Shown here: in pieces, positions 10,395 through 21,260 of the stretch
Position numbering within the stretch: position 1 is the first letter of the stretch
Layout: each line of letters opens with the position of its first letter
Assembly (NCBI GenBank): GCA_009823505.1
Contig: VZQC01011955.1
Span: forward strand, 288,770 to 352,769
Source: Rhizomys pruinosus
Taxonomy: Eukaryota; Chordata; Mammalia; Rodentia; Spalacidae
DNA: 64,000 nucleotides
Reading direction: 5' to 3'
The notes under the pieces: model-generated
The model's database searches: none
What the model was told of the DNA's origin: nothing
The model's input: only the letters and a program-made list of their open reading frames with translations
Translations under genes and position numbers: made by a program

Positions 10395-11760
10395 TAAAAT
10401 AAAAAATCGAGAAGCATCCTGCAGATACAAGAAGAGAGTTATCATTTCTTCAAGCACTGGTTTCTATATTGTGTTCCTCTCCATGCAGTAAGAACACATG
10501 GAACTCTAGCAATACAAGACTTGAAGGGCTTCTTGTGCTCAGAAGACTGACCTGACATGATAATCCTCAATCATTAGAAACCTGAACATTCCAGACTGGA
10601 AATGATTGTTTTCTGTAACCAGTCCCCCATCCCAACCCCAGAGGCTCCTGAAAGCACAGACAGTTTACTGAAAAGCTATTCGCATTCACTTTAACAGGTT
10701 CGGCGTTGGCTTCTTGACATATTTACTACCATCAGGAAAGGGGTGAGAAGCAAGTGTCCTCCCAGGACTTTGGGATTAAGGTGGCATCTTTCTGGCCCAC
10801 GGACCCAGAAGTCTCGTTTGGAAAAGGAGATAGCCCATGAAACTTGCATGCCCACTTGGCTTCAGGGTGCTCAGGCTGAATGAACCCTGGGTCAACCTTG
10901 GGTGCCCAGTGGGGCAGTGGCACTTAAGGTCATCCTAGCCAGCAGGGGGCAGTAAAAGCCTGCTTTCTGCCCCAGCAGGGTACTGGCTGTTTCTGTCAGG
11001 GCAGTTTGATCAAGGCTGGCTTAATGACCTTTTCCACACATGCTGGGCTGGATCAGAGCTCCCATTCTTCCCAAAGAAATAAGAAAATTGTTAGGAATTT
11101 GTCTTTCTCAGCTTCAAATTTAGACATTCAAGTCCATTCTTGTATTCATTAAGTGTGAAGGGGCACTGACATACCAAGTTCTAACGGAACCCTGTACAAG
11201 GCAATGCTTCTACTGTCTGGAGGCTCAGAGTCTGGATCCTTCATTTGCAACAGGCTGATGGCTTACTGCCCTCTGCATGGTGGGTCCAATGGTTCTGAAT
11301 CCTGGGAGATGAGGTGTTTAATGAAGGTGTTTCATGAAGTGATAGCTCTTGGAGGTAGGATCAGAATCTTGTAAATTTCAAGTGAGACACTGTAGAGCTC
11401 TGTGGATGGAATCCAAGAAGGTGGCCTTTTGGTGCCTTTGATGTCATAGCTAAGCTTTGGAATAAATCATGGGGCTGATGCCATAACTTCTGGGGAACTC
11501 CTACCTTGTTCTGCCGGATCAGTTTGGAGGAACAGGTGAGTCATTCTGACCCACCTTTTCCCAGTACCTCTCTGACATTAAGACCCCCATAGAACAGTAA
11601 GTTAAACAGTAAGAAATGATAATATGGGGTGTCACACCAGTGTAGAAACCAATTGGAATTTTGTAGACACTTTTTTTGTTGTGTCTTCACAGCTAGTTAC
11701 TTGTTTGTATGGTCTACCTGTCACCCCTTACTCTTTGTAGACTGAACTCTAGGCTATGTT
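10395..11760. other. Unassigned unique sequence
   Basis: About 1.4 kb without a SINE body. The 63-aa minus frame at 10732-10923 has no recognisable domain. No gene is claimed. Confidence 0.4.
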
Positions 11761-11782
11761 AAAACCTGCGTTGGGTCTTTTC

Positions 11783-12074
11783 TTTTTTTAAAAAAAATAT
11801 TTTATTGATGTTTTGCGTATTTCAAACATCATTTTTCTTTTTTTTAATTTTTTTAAAATTTCATTTATTTTTTTATGTGTATGAATGTACTGTCTGTATG
11901 TAGGTTTGTGCACCCGTGTCGTGCAATGCTGCAGAGGTCAGAAGAGGGTGTCGGATTCCCCTGGAACTGGAGTTAAAGACAGTTCTCAGCCGCCATGTGG
12001 GTGCTGGGGATCGAACCCAGGTCCTCTGCAGGAGCAGTCGGCACTCTTGACCACTAGGCTATCTCTCCAGCCCC
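11783..12074 (-). mobile_element. Chimeric retroposon: B2 (short form) joined to a LINE-1 3' end
   Basis: Read on the - strand, a B2 body (12074 down to about 11840) is followed by an A-rich joint. Next comes about 45 nt resembling the L1 3' terminus (ATGATGTTTGAAATACGC, then CATCAATAAAAT), and then an A tail. One 22-bp TSD with one mismatch (11761-11782 and 12075-12096) encloses the whole unit, so it inserted once. Confidence 0.75.
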
Positions 12075-12094
12075 AAAACCTGCATTGGGTCTTT

Positions 12095-12600
12095 TCAACG
12101 AGATGGCACTAGAAGTGAACAAGGGCACTTCTGTCCCCTAAAGGGGGAACAAGACCAAAGCTATGATGCCTAGAGAGTCGGGCTGAAAGGTAACCATAGA
12201 CATAGGAAAAGAATTCCACATGTCACTCTCTTCTGGTTACCTAATAAGACACTGGGACTCCAGAAAAAGCCCAAATACCCTTGCAAGACTGCCCCAGGAG
12301 AAACAAACTTGACTACTCTGCAATTGTTGTGTCCCCTGACCACCATGTCTATCATGCAGAAGATAGAAGACTACAGAGCATTTGTGTTTACTGTGAAGGC
12401 CAAGGCCAACAAAAAAGAGTGTGAAGAAACTCTAGGACACTGTGGCCAAGGTCAGTGACCCAGCCAGGCCTGAAGGACAGAAGATGGGATGTGTTCCACC
12501 GGCTCCTGGCTGTGATGCTTTGGATATTGACAACAAAATTGGGAGCTTTTAAATTGAATTCAGCTGGTTAATACTCACTACACATTTTTTACTATTAAAA
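12095..12600 (+). pseudogene. Rpl23a-ps: RPL23A processed pseudogene
   Basis: This is an intronless, degraded copy of the mRNA for ribosomal protein uL23 (large subunit). The ATG position is kept at 12103, but TAA follows at codon 13 and several indels shift the frame, so it cannot make the protein. Recognisable pieces in order are: the Lys/Ala-rich N-terminal region (about 12145-12200); KPKYPCKTAPGE (about 12265-12300); PLTT then KIEDYRAFVF (about 12335-12390); and a stretch ending YDALDVANKIG-like near 12510-12552 (here CDALDIDNKIG). A 3' UTR-like AATTCAGCTGGTTAATA follows, then a short AAAAAGAA tail remnant. A B2/L1 chimera inserted just upstream of its 5' end. Assignment rests on remembered RPL23A sequence and is strong. 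Confidence 0.88.
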
Positions 12601-12601
12601 A

Positions 12602-12690
12602 GAAGGGAGAGGAGGAGGAGGAAGAGTAAGAGGTGGAGGGGGAAGAGAAGGAAGAGTAAGAGGAGGAGGGGGAGGAGGAGGAGAAGGCAA
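12602..12690 (+). repeat. Purine-rich (GGA/GAG)n tract
   Basis: Imperfect GGAGGAGGAAGAG units directly after the pseudogene tail. It may have grown from that tail. Confidence 0.85.
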
Positions 12691-12757
12691 TTGGCGCTGG
12701 GTCACATACCTTTAATCTCAGTACTCAGGAGGCGGAGGTAAGTGGATCTCTGTAAGA
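12691..12757 (+). mobile_element. B1 SINE, truncated and diverged
   Basis: TGGCGCTGGGTCACATACCTTTAATC, in diverged form, up to GGATCTCTGTAAGAT. The 3' part is missing or unrecognisable. Confidence 0.6.
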
Positions 12758-12835
12758 TGCAACAGGGTTGGAGCCTAGAAGTGAATGAATTATTGTCCAA
12801 CCAAGAGACAATCTGTAGACAATCTGTGACAATTC

Positions 12836-13172
12836 TGTAGACAATCCCCCAGGCCTGCTGGGGAATTTCATGGTCTGACCATGAATAAAAGAGGGTGAGA
12901 GGTGCAGAGTCAAGACACAGACCCTGGGAATCGGGTGAATGCAGACAGAGGGTGAGCAGCCATGGATTCGTTTATTAGGGGCAAGGTTAGGGTTTATGTA
13001 CTGTTCGCATTCCTGCTCTCCTCTTAGTGCAGTCGTCATGTCGCCTTGTGATTGGCTCAGGTTTGCAACTCAGCTGCTTGTATGGTCTTGCCTGCCTAGG
13101 GCAGGTTAGGTTGATGAGGGACAAGCTCTGCACAGGCGCACTGTGTTAATTCTCATCATACTGGCTACTACA
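12836..13172 (-). repeat. 3' LTR of the ERVK-like provirus
   Basis: 337 bp, with TGTAGTAGCC and GGATTGTCTACA termini on the - strand. An AATAAA polyadenylation signal lies at 12971-12976 (- strand). Confidence 0.88.
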
Positions 13173-13185
13173 GTTCCACCCTTTG
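13173..13185 (-). promoter_or_regulatory. Polypurine tract of the provirus
   Basis: On the - strand ACAAAGGGTGGAA sits directly upstream of the 3' LTR, where plus-strand DNA synthesis would be primed. Confidence 0.8.
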
Positions 13186-13962
13186 TATTTAATTTTGGAG
13201 GAGCCGTCCAGTGGGAGTTCGGGTGCTATGCCAGAACCTGTTGACCCCACCTCTGGCATTCCAACATTTTGACTGTGTCTGTCTTAGGTTGCCCTGGTTT
13301 TACAGTCTTACCCATCTTTGACTGGCCAGCCACCGAGGGAAGAGGCCAGGAGGGGTACCACGGAGGGGAGAGACAAGCTCATTCCTGTGAATTGTGGATG
13401 GATGAGAGCCAGATGCGAATTACCTCATCAGGAGGGGCGCATGCAGAGTCCCTATTGACCATTACTGAGAGGACCTGGGCTGTTGTTGAATGAGTATCCC
13501 TAGCAGAGGCAGCTGAAGGGAGTTTGGAGGGGTGGGGATGGGGCGGAACCTTCCTTTTCCTGGTGAAAGTCAGGGACACAGGGCAGGGCCAACTACTCCT
13601 CAGAGTTCTTGTGGCAGGCTGAGTTATGCTCATACACAACATCCTCGGCGGAGGAGCCCTCAAGGCTTGCAATGATGGCGAGGAGAGGCAATGCAAACAG
13701 CCTCCTCCCAAATGAATCCAAGTTCCAGGATTTCACTTTAAGGCCACAGGTCTGGAGGAGACCCTTTAGGACAGCCGTCCGTGGCTCCCAAATGTGGGGA
13801 GGAATATTATCCATGAGGGCAGAAAATGGTAAGGGGGGGGGGCAGGCGCTCACCCTAGCGCAAAAAACAAAGAACAAAAAGAACAAAAGAGCAAAGAACA
13901 CAAAAAAGGGGCCTACTCACAGATCAAGGAAGGGGGTGCCTCGCCAGCACTGGGGGATCGGA

Positions 13963-13980
13963 AAGCCACGTTGGGTGCCA
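13963..13980 (-). promoter_or_regulatory. Primer-binding site, tRNA-Lys1,2 type
   Basis: The - strand reads TGGCACCCAACGTGG two bases after the 5' LTR. It differs at one of 15 positions from the Lys1,2 site I remember for betaretrovirus-like elements; the last three bases are diverged. Confidence 0.8.
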
Positions 13981-13982
13981 GA

Positions 13983-14318
13983 TGTAGACAATCCCCCGGG
14001 CCTGATGGGGAATTTCGTGGTCCAACCGTGAATGAAAGGGGGTGAGAGGCATAGAGTCAAGACACAGACCCTGGGAATCGGTGAATGCAGGCAGAGGGTG
14101 AGCTGCCACAGATTCATTTATTGGGGGCAAGGTTAGGGTTTGTGTACTGTTCGCATTCCTGCTCTCCTCTTAGTGCAGTCGTCGTGTCACCTTGTGATTG
14201 GCCCAGGTCTGCAACTAAGCTGCTTGTATGGTCTCGCCTGCCTAGGGCAGGTTAGGTTGATGAGGGACAAGCTCTGCACAGGCGCACTGCGTTAATTCCC
14301 AGCATACTGGCTACTACA
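13983..14318 (-). repeat. 5' LTR of the ERVK-like provirus
   Basis: 336 bp, same ends as the 3' LTR. An AATAAA signal lies at 14117-14122 (- strand). Confidence 0.88.
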
Positions 14319-14462
14319 GAGTTCTATTTTGTTTTTCACAAAAGCTTGAGTAGTTGAGTGTGTTAAAGAATATTATTATATCTCACTGCTTTCTAAGAAA
14401 AGACCAGAATGCAAGGAAGATAAATTTGGGGACTTTCTTGAATCCCCAAACCCTAGAAGGTA
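14319..14462. other. Unassigned
   Basis: A short AT-rich stretch with nothing recognised. Confidence 0.3.
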
Positions 14463-14475
14463 TCATTGTAATGTA

Positions 14476-14647
14476 TTTGGGTGTTTGTTTTTTGTTTGTT
14501 TGTTTGTCTTTTCAAGACAGGGTCTCCCTGTAGCCCCAGCTGTCCTGGAACTCTCTCTGTAGACCAGGCTGGCCTTGAACTCACAAAGATCCACCTGCCT
14601 CTGCCTCCCAAATGCTAGGATTAAAGGCATGAGCCACCACGCCCCAC
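14476..14647 (-). mobile_element. B1 SINE, antisense
   Basis: A (TTTG)n start in place of the A tail and a full B1 body. The TSD TCATTGTAATGTA is at 14463-14475 and 14648-14660. Confidence 0.92.
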
Positions 14648-14660
14648 TCATTGTAATGTA

Positions 14661-15300
14661 GATTGTGTTTGGTGAGACCCTATGAGCTCCAACAATGAGG
14701 GCAATGAGCACCTGGGGGTGAGTGAGGCCCTTCAGGACCCTGGACTGAAGCCAGAGTGGTGATTCTCAGGACCTCTACTCCAGGCTGAGCAGAGTTCATG
14801 CATATCTGCCCAACACTAATGCTGACCCAGTCCATCAGTTTTTAGGCTTTTGTATCTCCCTAGGTCATCTGTGAGGCTTGTCTTCCTTTGACTTTACTGA
14901 TGTTTGCCCATTGTCCCCGTTGGTGACATTTGTCTTTACCAAGAATCACAGGAACAGGAAATCTTATTACCTAGCTTGGTACTCAAGTACCTTTTAGGTA
15001 ACAAACAGTTTTGAACTGGAATTAAGAAGAACTGGGTTCCTAATAGCATCATCATTTTAGTACATAACTGCTGGTCAAGGACTTTGAATAATTATGGTAA
15101 TTTTGGAAGGGCACACCTGGCTGGGTATCCTACCTGCCTCTCATTATGGAACAAAGACAAGTTACATGATTTCTTTGATAATGTTTTCTTGGTTATAAAC
15201 TAACATCACACCCATCCTATCCCTTTCTGGAGTGATATAAAGATTACATTGTTAATGTATCTAGCACATTTCATTTCTAAAGGGGTGAGTCAGGGTGGGT
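14661..15300. other. Unassigned unique sequence
   Basis: No repeat or gene was recognised. Confidence 0.35.
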
Positions 15301-15302
15301 GA

Positions 15303-15392
15303 ATGGACAGATGGATGGATGGATGGATGGATGGATGGATGGATGGATGGATGGACAGATAGATGGATAGAGATAGATAAGTAGATGGATGT
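15303..15392 (+). repeat. (GGAT)n microsatellite with GATA edge
   Basis: About 11 GGAT units in a diverging GATA/GACA context. Confidence 0.92.
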
Positions 15393-15796
15393 TTTAATTT
15401 CAGCAACTGTGTCGTGGGCATCACATCTGATTCTGAAGTGTCCACTCTCATTCCCGATACCTGCATTTCTCAGCAGGGGCACTCTGGGTTTATCTGTATT
15501 GCCTGCCCTTTCCTGCCCTTACACTCAGGCTAAGGTCTCTAAGAATGAGATCATGGTTGTCACTTGTTTATTTTTTAAAAGGAGCTCATTGTCTGGATCC
15601 CTTGGTGTCTAGATACCAGAACACAGACCACTAGCCTGCTGGCAGATAGAGGATCAAAACCTGCTTGGTGTTCTGGGACCTTTGCCTCTAGGCACTGTGG
15701 TTTCCTGGTATTTTGATCCCATACCTGTGAGAAGGAAAGAGGCTTTTCAAGACTAGTGACAGGTATCTGAAAACAGCATTCAACAAAACAAAAGAA

Positions 15797-16290
15797 GCTG
15801 GAGTGAAGTTCATTGATACAGTGTTTGTCCTGTGTGCTGGATAGCCTTAGTGTCAACTTGACACACTTGGTTTGAGGGAGCCTCAATTGGAGTCTCCATT
15901 GGACTGTGGCCATGTCTGTGGGGTATTTTCTTGACTGTTGAGTGATGTGGGAGGGCCCAGCCCACTGTGGGCGGTGCTACCCCTGGGCAAGTCATTCTGT
16001 ATTATGTAAGAAAGTAGGCTGAGCATGGACCGGGGAGTAAGCCAGTAAGCAGCATACCTCCACAGCTTGTTCCTCAGCAACTGCCTCCAGGTTCCTGCCC
16101 TGAGTTCCTACCTTGGGCTCCCTAAGTGATGAACTGCGACACAGGAGATGTAAGATTAATAAACTCTTTCCTCCCCAAGTTAGTTTTGGTCAGAATGTTT
16201 TGTCACAGCAGTTGAAGGCAAACTAGAACAGCTTGCATAGCATGTGCAAGGGCCTGGGTCCAGTTCCCAGCACCACAAAGCAAGGAAGCA
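15797..16290 (+). mobile_element. ID SINE split by an LTR insertion
   Basis: The ID head (GCTGGAGTGAAGTTCATTGA, then CAGTGTTTGTCC) ends at 15832. The rest of the ID (GCTTGCATAGCATGTGCAAGG, diverged, then CCCAGCACCACAAA) resumes at 16231. An LTR separates the two halves. Confidence 0.7.
15833..16230 (+). mobile_element. MaLR/ERVL-type solo LTR
   Basis: It starts TGTGCTGGATAGCC and ends AACTAGAACA. It has the familiar order of TGTCAACTTGACACA, GGGAGGGCCCAGCCCA, GAGTAAGCCAGTAAGCAGC and AATAAACTCTTTCC (polyA signal). The family name is uncertain; the class assignment is from memory. Confidence 0.8.
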
Positions 16291-16299
16291 GGCAAACAA

Positions 16300-16990
16300 A
16301 ACATATCAAGCAGCGCAAAGCAAGCGGCTTTGATATTCTCTCCCTAAAGGTAAGTGTCCTCCTCATACTTTCTTTTAGTGGCCAATCATAGGTCTGGATT
16401 CCAATTAGCCAAGCAGAATTGACCCAAGATAAGATTCAGAAAAGATTCACCCCCACCACCTCTTGACCTTTCCTCCTGGGACATCTCCAGACTTGTCTGG
16501 TTCTAATCAGCTGGATAGCAGCTGGGAGGTTATGGCTGTGAGGTCCTTGACCAGACCCTCAGAACTCAGGGGACAGAAGGTTTGAGGACAAGGATAAAGG
16601 GAGGACAATGAGAATCCCTGCAAAGAAGGGGAGACTTGTTTGCCCAGCCTCCTAGTGAGACGCTGCAGAATAAAATATTTTTCAACAAAATCATTTGTGC
16701 CCAGATGTCCTTCTAATGCTCCACCAGGGAGCCTGGGTCAGAGAGTCACAATCCCAGGTGAGCACAAGGCCCAGGGGCCAGTCCATTGCTTCTCCTGTTC
16801 CACCGGCAGTGGCAGCTGCAGCCTGCCTCAGTGCAGCTCCCACAGTCCTTCAGGGCTGGAGCAGCTCATGCTTACTTGGGGACAATTTAAGGAAGGGCAA
16901 GAAAATCTGGGAAGAAGATGGGGCCGTAGACAACTTCCAGATCTCTCTATGTCATGGAAGAGAAAAGAATAGAGATTGTGTTATTAGAAG
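16300..16990. other. Unassigned unique sequence with overlapping open frames
   Basis: Two overlapping + frames (16640-16972 and 16695-16997) of 100-110 codons occur without recognisable domains. They are likely chance in GC-richer sequence. Confidence 0.35.
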
Positions 16991-16994
16991 CCAT

Positions 16995-17065
16995 TAATTC
17001 AGGTCCTGGCTGTGCCCTTTAGTTGCTGAGTGGCTTCTAAGCAAGGTTTAACATTTGTATATATA
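16995..17065 (+). mobile_element. MIR fragment
   Basis: AATTCAGGTCCTGGCTGTGC and TTAGTTGCTGAGTGGCTTC match the MIR 5' core order. Confidence 0.55.
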
Positions 17066-17430
17066 AGATTGCATCCTGTCCATTGCTATCTCCATGCCTA
17101 CATTATGGTGTATTGAGAAATGGACAGAATCCTTATCATGCCCTATTGTATCTGTTCTGGCATGTTCCATATTTAAATAAATTTGCATAGCCTATCTCCT
17201 TTCTGTGCTCATTGAAGTCCCAAAGGCTACAGATTTATCACCTAGCCTGATGTGTGGCATAGGCAGGAAGATGAAGGCTTTCTTTTACGAAGCCTTGTGG
17301 GTAGGTTGCTAGACATGATGACAGCCCTTGAGCTGATTTACTATCTAAGTTTGTGGTGTGAGCTTGTAACGGACTTAATTGAATTCCCCTAGAGAGTCAG
17401 AAACACCCAGGAACTGTTTATACAGTCTTT
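17066..17430. other. Unassigned unique sequence
   Basis: Nothing recognised. Confidence 0.3.
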
Positions 17431-17431
17431 T

Positions 17432-17668
17432 ATTTTATTTTTTAAAAATATTTTATTATTTTTCTTTTATGTGTATGAGTATATCGCCTGCATGTAGGTA
17501 AGTACCCCTGTGTTGTGCTAGGCCTGAGGAAGTCAGAAGAGGGAGTTGGATCCCCTGGAACTGGAGTTACAGACAATTGTTAACTCTCATGTGGGTTCTG
17601 GGAATTGAAGCCAGGTTCTCTACAAGAGCAGCCAGTGTTCTTAACCGCTGGGCCATCTCTCCAGCCCC
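17432..17668 (-). mobile_element. B2 SINE, antisense, older
   Basis: The B2 body without the 17-bp duplication ends ATCTCTCCAGCCCC. It directly precedes an L1 3' end. Confidence 0.85.
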
Positions 17669-17681
17669 TTAACTTTTCATT

Positions 17682-17990
17682 TTTTTTTTTATTGATGCTT
17701 TGTGCATTTCATACATCATTTTCCAATTCAGTTCAGGCATATTTCCCTTTCCCTTCCCCCCCACCCCCCCCAACCGAGATCATGCATTCTGCCATTACTG
17801 TCCTGCATATTTCTCTCAGTTTTTTTTTTTCTATTTTTTAGCTATAAGTGATAATCCATGAGTACAAGCATCCTTCATGTAAAACCAATTTGCAGGCTGT
17901 TGTGCCCAAACCCCCACAGCCCCACCTTCCAGCGGGGGGTCAGGTTGATCAAATGAGGGTCCAGACTACATTGCTGTTGTTTCACCATTC
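17682..17990 (-). mobile_element. LINE-1 3' UTR, antisense
   Basis: ATTGATGCTTTGTGCATTTC, then a C-rich polypyrimidine tract and CATGCATTCTGCC, in the order seen in the other L1 3' ends here. The upstream limit (rightwards) is uncertain. Confidence 0.7.
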
Positions 17991-19303
17991 ACCCCATTAG
18001 CAGCCCTTACATTCTACCACGCCCCCTCTTCCGCAGATTATTCCCTGGGCGGCTTAGAAAAGGGGCATAGGTGGATGAGAAGCAGAACAGTCCACTCTCT
18101 CTGGAGCTGTTGTCTTGGATTCTGGTCAATTCTGGCTGTTTCCTTTCATGGGCTGATAGTTTGTCCAGGAATAACCTTTCGATCCTACTAATGAAGCACA
18201 AGCAATTAGATATATAGGTATTTAAACAGCATTAATAGTTATGGTAGGTTACTTTGGTATAGACACATATGTTTAGATAATATGTTGATTCATGAGTTAC
18301 ATTTTTTCCTGTTAAATATGACAGGGTCTTACTGTGGCTTATGACATATCCTAACACTGTAGAGGATGTAACTTGTGGCATCAGCCATGGGTTATTCCTC
18401 CAAGGAGAGAGCACAATAGCCAATTAGATTTGGGATATACAGGCATATGGGCTGCCTCTGCTGCCAGTATTTCCAGGCAGGTGAGGTGTGCTGGTGTTGA
18501 CGGTGGAGTCTTGCTTGACTCAAGGAGACCCGTATTTGTTTATTGGTTTGGTTAGTGGACTTGGTAAAACTCTCTGGTGTTCCAGAGGCCATCTGTACAC
18601 TTGCATGTGTGGTCCTCAAACATCCCTCCCATGTTAAACGTCAGGTCTTCAGCAGCAGGGCCTTTCGCCTCTCTTCTTGCAGATACCCAGTTTAAAGGCA
18701 AGAGCCTTAACCTTTTTTGGGCCTTGGATCCCCTGGCCCAACATCTCCCTGGTAGAATAATCCATTACTGATGTCAGAGCTCCTGTATTGATATATTTTG
18801 CTTAAGTGCATAGTTAAGGAAGGACTTTAGATTATATTTGGTTCTAACAAGAATAATCCTTTTTCACATAAATATTTCTCGTGGAGAGGGATGCATAGTA
18901 AAAAGAACAACAACAGAAAGAACTGCATCAGAAAATGGACCGAAATGGTGAAATTGGGAAGGGGGGAGGGGGGTGGGTGGGGACACGGGTGTATATTCGA
19001 TTAATGCATATTTAATTGACGTGAATTCAACAAGTACCCAGTACTGCTCAGACACTGTCTACAGGATACATGGGTTTTAGGACTTAGTAAAAGTAATATG
19101 TGTATATTAACAACATTGGTTTACAGAATATGATAAAAAACGGTAATGCATCGAGTTAATGGAGATATAATCGCTGTTGTCCACATTTGTTTTACATAAA
19201 ATTTGTAGAGCAATAACTCTGGGATTGGCACATACAAATGTTCTCTATAGTTTCTCTGTTGTACAGTATCAACTTGTAGCATTCTTTTAAGATGATTTAA
19301 CAT
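17991..19303. other. Unassigned 1.3 kb next to an L1 3' end
   Basis: It may be more of the same L1 3' region or unique DNA. A G-rich GGGGGGAGGGGGGTGGGTGG motif near 18961 resembles an L1 3' UTR polypurine tract on the + strand. No ORF2 similarity was recognised and no gene is claimed. Confidence 0.35.
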
Positions 19304-19317
19304 AAAAATTAAGTTTG

Positions 19318-19571
19318 TGGCACGGGCCTGGAGAGAGATGGCCTAGCGGTTAAGAGCGCCGACCGCTCTTGCAGAGGACCCGGGTTCGATCCCCAGCACC
19401 CACATGGCGGCCGAGAACCGTCTGAAACTCCAATTCCAGGAGAACTCCAGCTCCAGGGGAATCCGACACCTACTTCTGACCTCCGCGGCATTGCACGACA
19501 CGGGTGCACAAACTTGCATGCAGACAGTACATTCATACACATACAGAAATAAATAAAAATTAATAAAAAAA
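19318..19571 (+). mobile_element. Young B2 SINE, long form
   Basis: It carries the 17-bp duplication and an A tail. The TSD AAAAATTAAGTTTG is at 19304-19317 and 19572-19585. Confidence 0.92.
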
Positions 19572-19774
19572 AAAAATTAAGTTTGCTCCCCAAGTTAATC
19601 ATATATAGTCACCCAAAACAACATGGATAAATTTAACTTTTCATTTTTAATTAAGGAATGAATTAGATTTCAGTAATTTTAGGCTAAGGATTCTGTTATT
19701 TTAAGAATAATTATTATGAACAAATGAAATCAATCATGTACTATTTAATGACATAGAAAATTATTTATTTTACA

Positions 19775-19885
19775 TACATATATATACATGTTATATATAT
19801 ATATGTATATATACATATATAATATGGAGACCATATGTATATGCATAGATATATAATGCTGTAAATATATATATATATATAATGT
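19775..19885 (+). repeat. AT-rich (TA)n region
   Basis: Runs of TATATA with ACATG interruptions. Likely unstable. Confidence 0.85.
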
Positions 19886-19985
19886 TTTCCAGCATTATGT
19901 GTCAAAAGTAATCATAGACTGTTTAAATAAATAGAAAATATATGACTGGAAATGGTGTAATGGTTCTTAAGTTAAAAAACAATTT

Positions 19986-20205
19986 ATGGGGATGGAGAGA
20001 TCTCCACGGTTAAGAGCACTGGCTGCCCTTGCAGGAGACCCAGGTTTGGTTTCCAGCACCCAGATGTCAGATGACCACCATCTTTAACTCCAGTTCCAGG
20101 GGTTCTGATGCCCTCTTCGGGCCTCTGTGGCATTGCATGTATGGGTGCACTTAAATACATGCAGGCAAAGCACTCATACACATAAAATAAAAATAAATAT
20201 TTTAA
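19986..20205 (+). mobile_element. B2/B3 SINE, older
   Basis: The head GGGGATGGAGAGAT and tail GGCAAAGCACTCATACACAT are typical. It has no 17-bp duplication. Confidence 0.8.
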
Positions 20206-20536
20206 TTTTAATTTTTATGTGTGTGTAGATGTCTACATGCCACACAATGCCTTTGGAGGTCGGGGGGTAACTTTTGGGAGCTATTTCTCATCTCCCACTT
20301 TGTTGAGTCAAGGTCTCTCTTGTTTCTGCTTTGGTGTTGTGTACTCCAGGTTAGGTGGCCTGCAAGATTCTGGGTGATTCATGTGTCTCTGCCTCCCATC
20401 TAGCCTTAGGAATGCTGGGATTATAGATGCACACCACCCCATCTGGCTTTCTCTGTGGGTTCTGGGGTTTAAACTCGGGTCCTCAGGTTTGCGTAGCTGG
20501 TACTTTTACCCACTGAGCTGTCTCTTTGATTCTCAT
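20206..20536 (-). mobile_element. Long diverged SINE, antisense (B3/B4-like)
   Basis: The reversed head CCCACTGAGCTGTCTC is at the right. An internal B1-like AAGGTCTCTCTTG...GCTGGGATTATAG block suggests a composite, old element. Confidence 0.55.
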
Positions 20537-20689
20537 AACTTATTTATCATTTGTTGTTAAGTGGATGAGGTTATTGCCAGCTTTACCTTGTTAAGTAAAT
20601 GTTGTATTTTGCCTGATAATTAATAATTGTTGTTAGAGTAAAACTAAAGCAATCTGTTGTGCAGAAGGCACTACACTTGACACGACACT

Positions 20690-20860
20690 GGTAGCATAGT
20701 GGTTAATTTTTACAACCCATGAAATGTATATTATTTTTGCTGTTTTGTACAATCAAACACTAAGTCTAGAGAAATAAGGGTTTTGGCTAAGTCACACAGT
20801 CATAAAATAGAGCCAGGATGTGTATTCAGGTGTGCCCAACTCCTCAGCTCCTGCTCCTCC
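20690..20860 (-). mobile_element. MIR fragment
   Basis: Antisense core GGCTAAGTCACACAGTCATA and GAGCCAGGATGTGTATTCAG, as in MIR. Confidence 0.6.
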
Positions 20861-21260
20861 AAATGACTCAACTCTGAGGAGCAGGTTTATAAGGCCCAAA
20901 GGTATTATATCTTTATAGCTGGAAACACATTTTTTCCAGGATGTTTTCCAAAAGCTTTGTGCTATTATATAAAACCCAACTCCTTGAACATATTATTTTT
21001 TCTAAAACTTTGTCTGGCTTCATTTTTAAGGCCAAGACCCTCAAAGGACCTGCATTGTACTCTTTACCTTCTAACTGCTATTTTTAGAAATGAATCCATC
21101 TTGTACTTTGGCATTGGTTCCCTGGGCTAGAGCCTGGACTGCTTCACAGTCTGTCTTGAGATCACCTCATCCTGGTCCCTCATCTTTGATGGAAGGTGGG
21201 ACACATGTGCCAAAGTAGTAAAGGAGAAAAATCTCTCTCTCCCTCCTTTCCATCTTCATC
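20861..21260. other. Unassigned unique sequence
   Basis: Nothing recognised. Confidence 0.3.

Larger units (their letters stand above)
12836..14318 (-). mobile_element. Non-autonomous class II (ERVK-like) provirus, two LTRs
   Basis: Two similar TG...CA LTRs of about 336 bp flank only about 810 bp of interior, which is far shorter than a complete provirus (several kb). The 5' LTR is the right-hand copy because the element is on the - strand. A tRNA-Lys1,2-like primer-binding site follows it, and a polypurine tract precedes the 3' LTR. I count about 28 differences between the LTRs by eye (about 8%), so the insertion is old. I recognise no gag, pol or env domain in the interior; its open frames (up to 110 aa) look non-functional. 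The flanks CAATTC and GAGTTC match at 4 of 6 bases, consistent with a decayed 6-bp TSD. Confidence 0.85.

Noticed and set aside
12103..12552. RPL23A copy as a functional gene
   Set aside because: Stop at codon 13, frame breaks, many substitutions at otherwise invariant residues and no introns.
13379..13901. Open frames of 102-110 aa inside the provirus as possible viral genes
   Set aside because: No retroviral domain recognised, composition is low complexity in part, and the interior is far too short for gag, pol or env. Treated as non-coding.
19318..19400. tRNA-like box A/box B in B2 elements as tRNA genes
   Set aside because: These are the tRNA-derived heads of SINEs. No cloverleaf with a proper acceptor stem was found.
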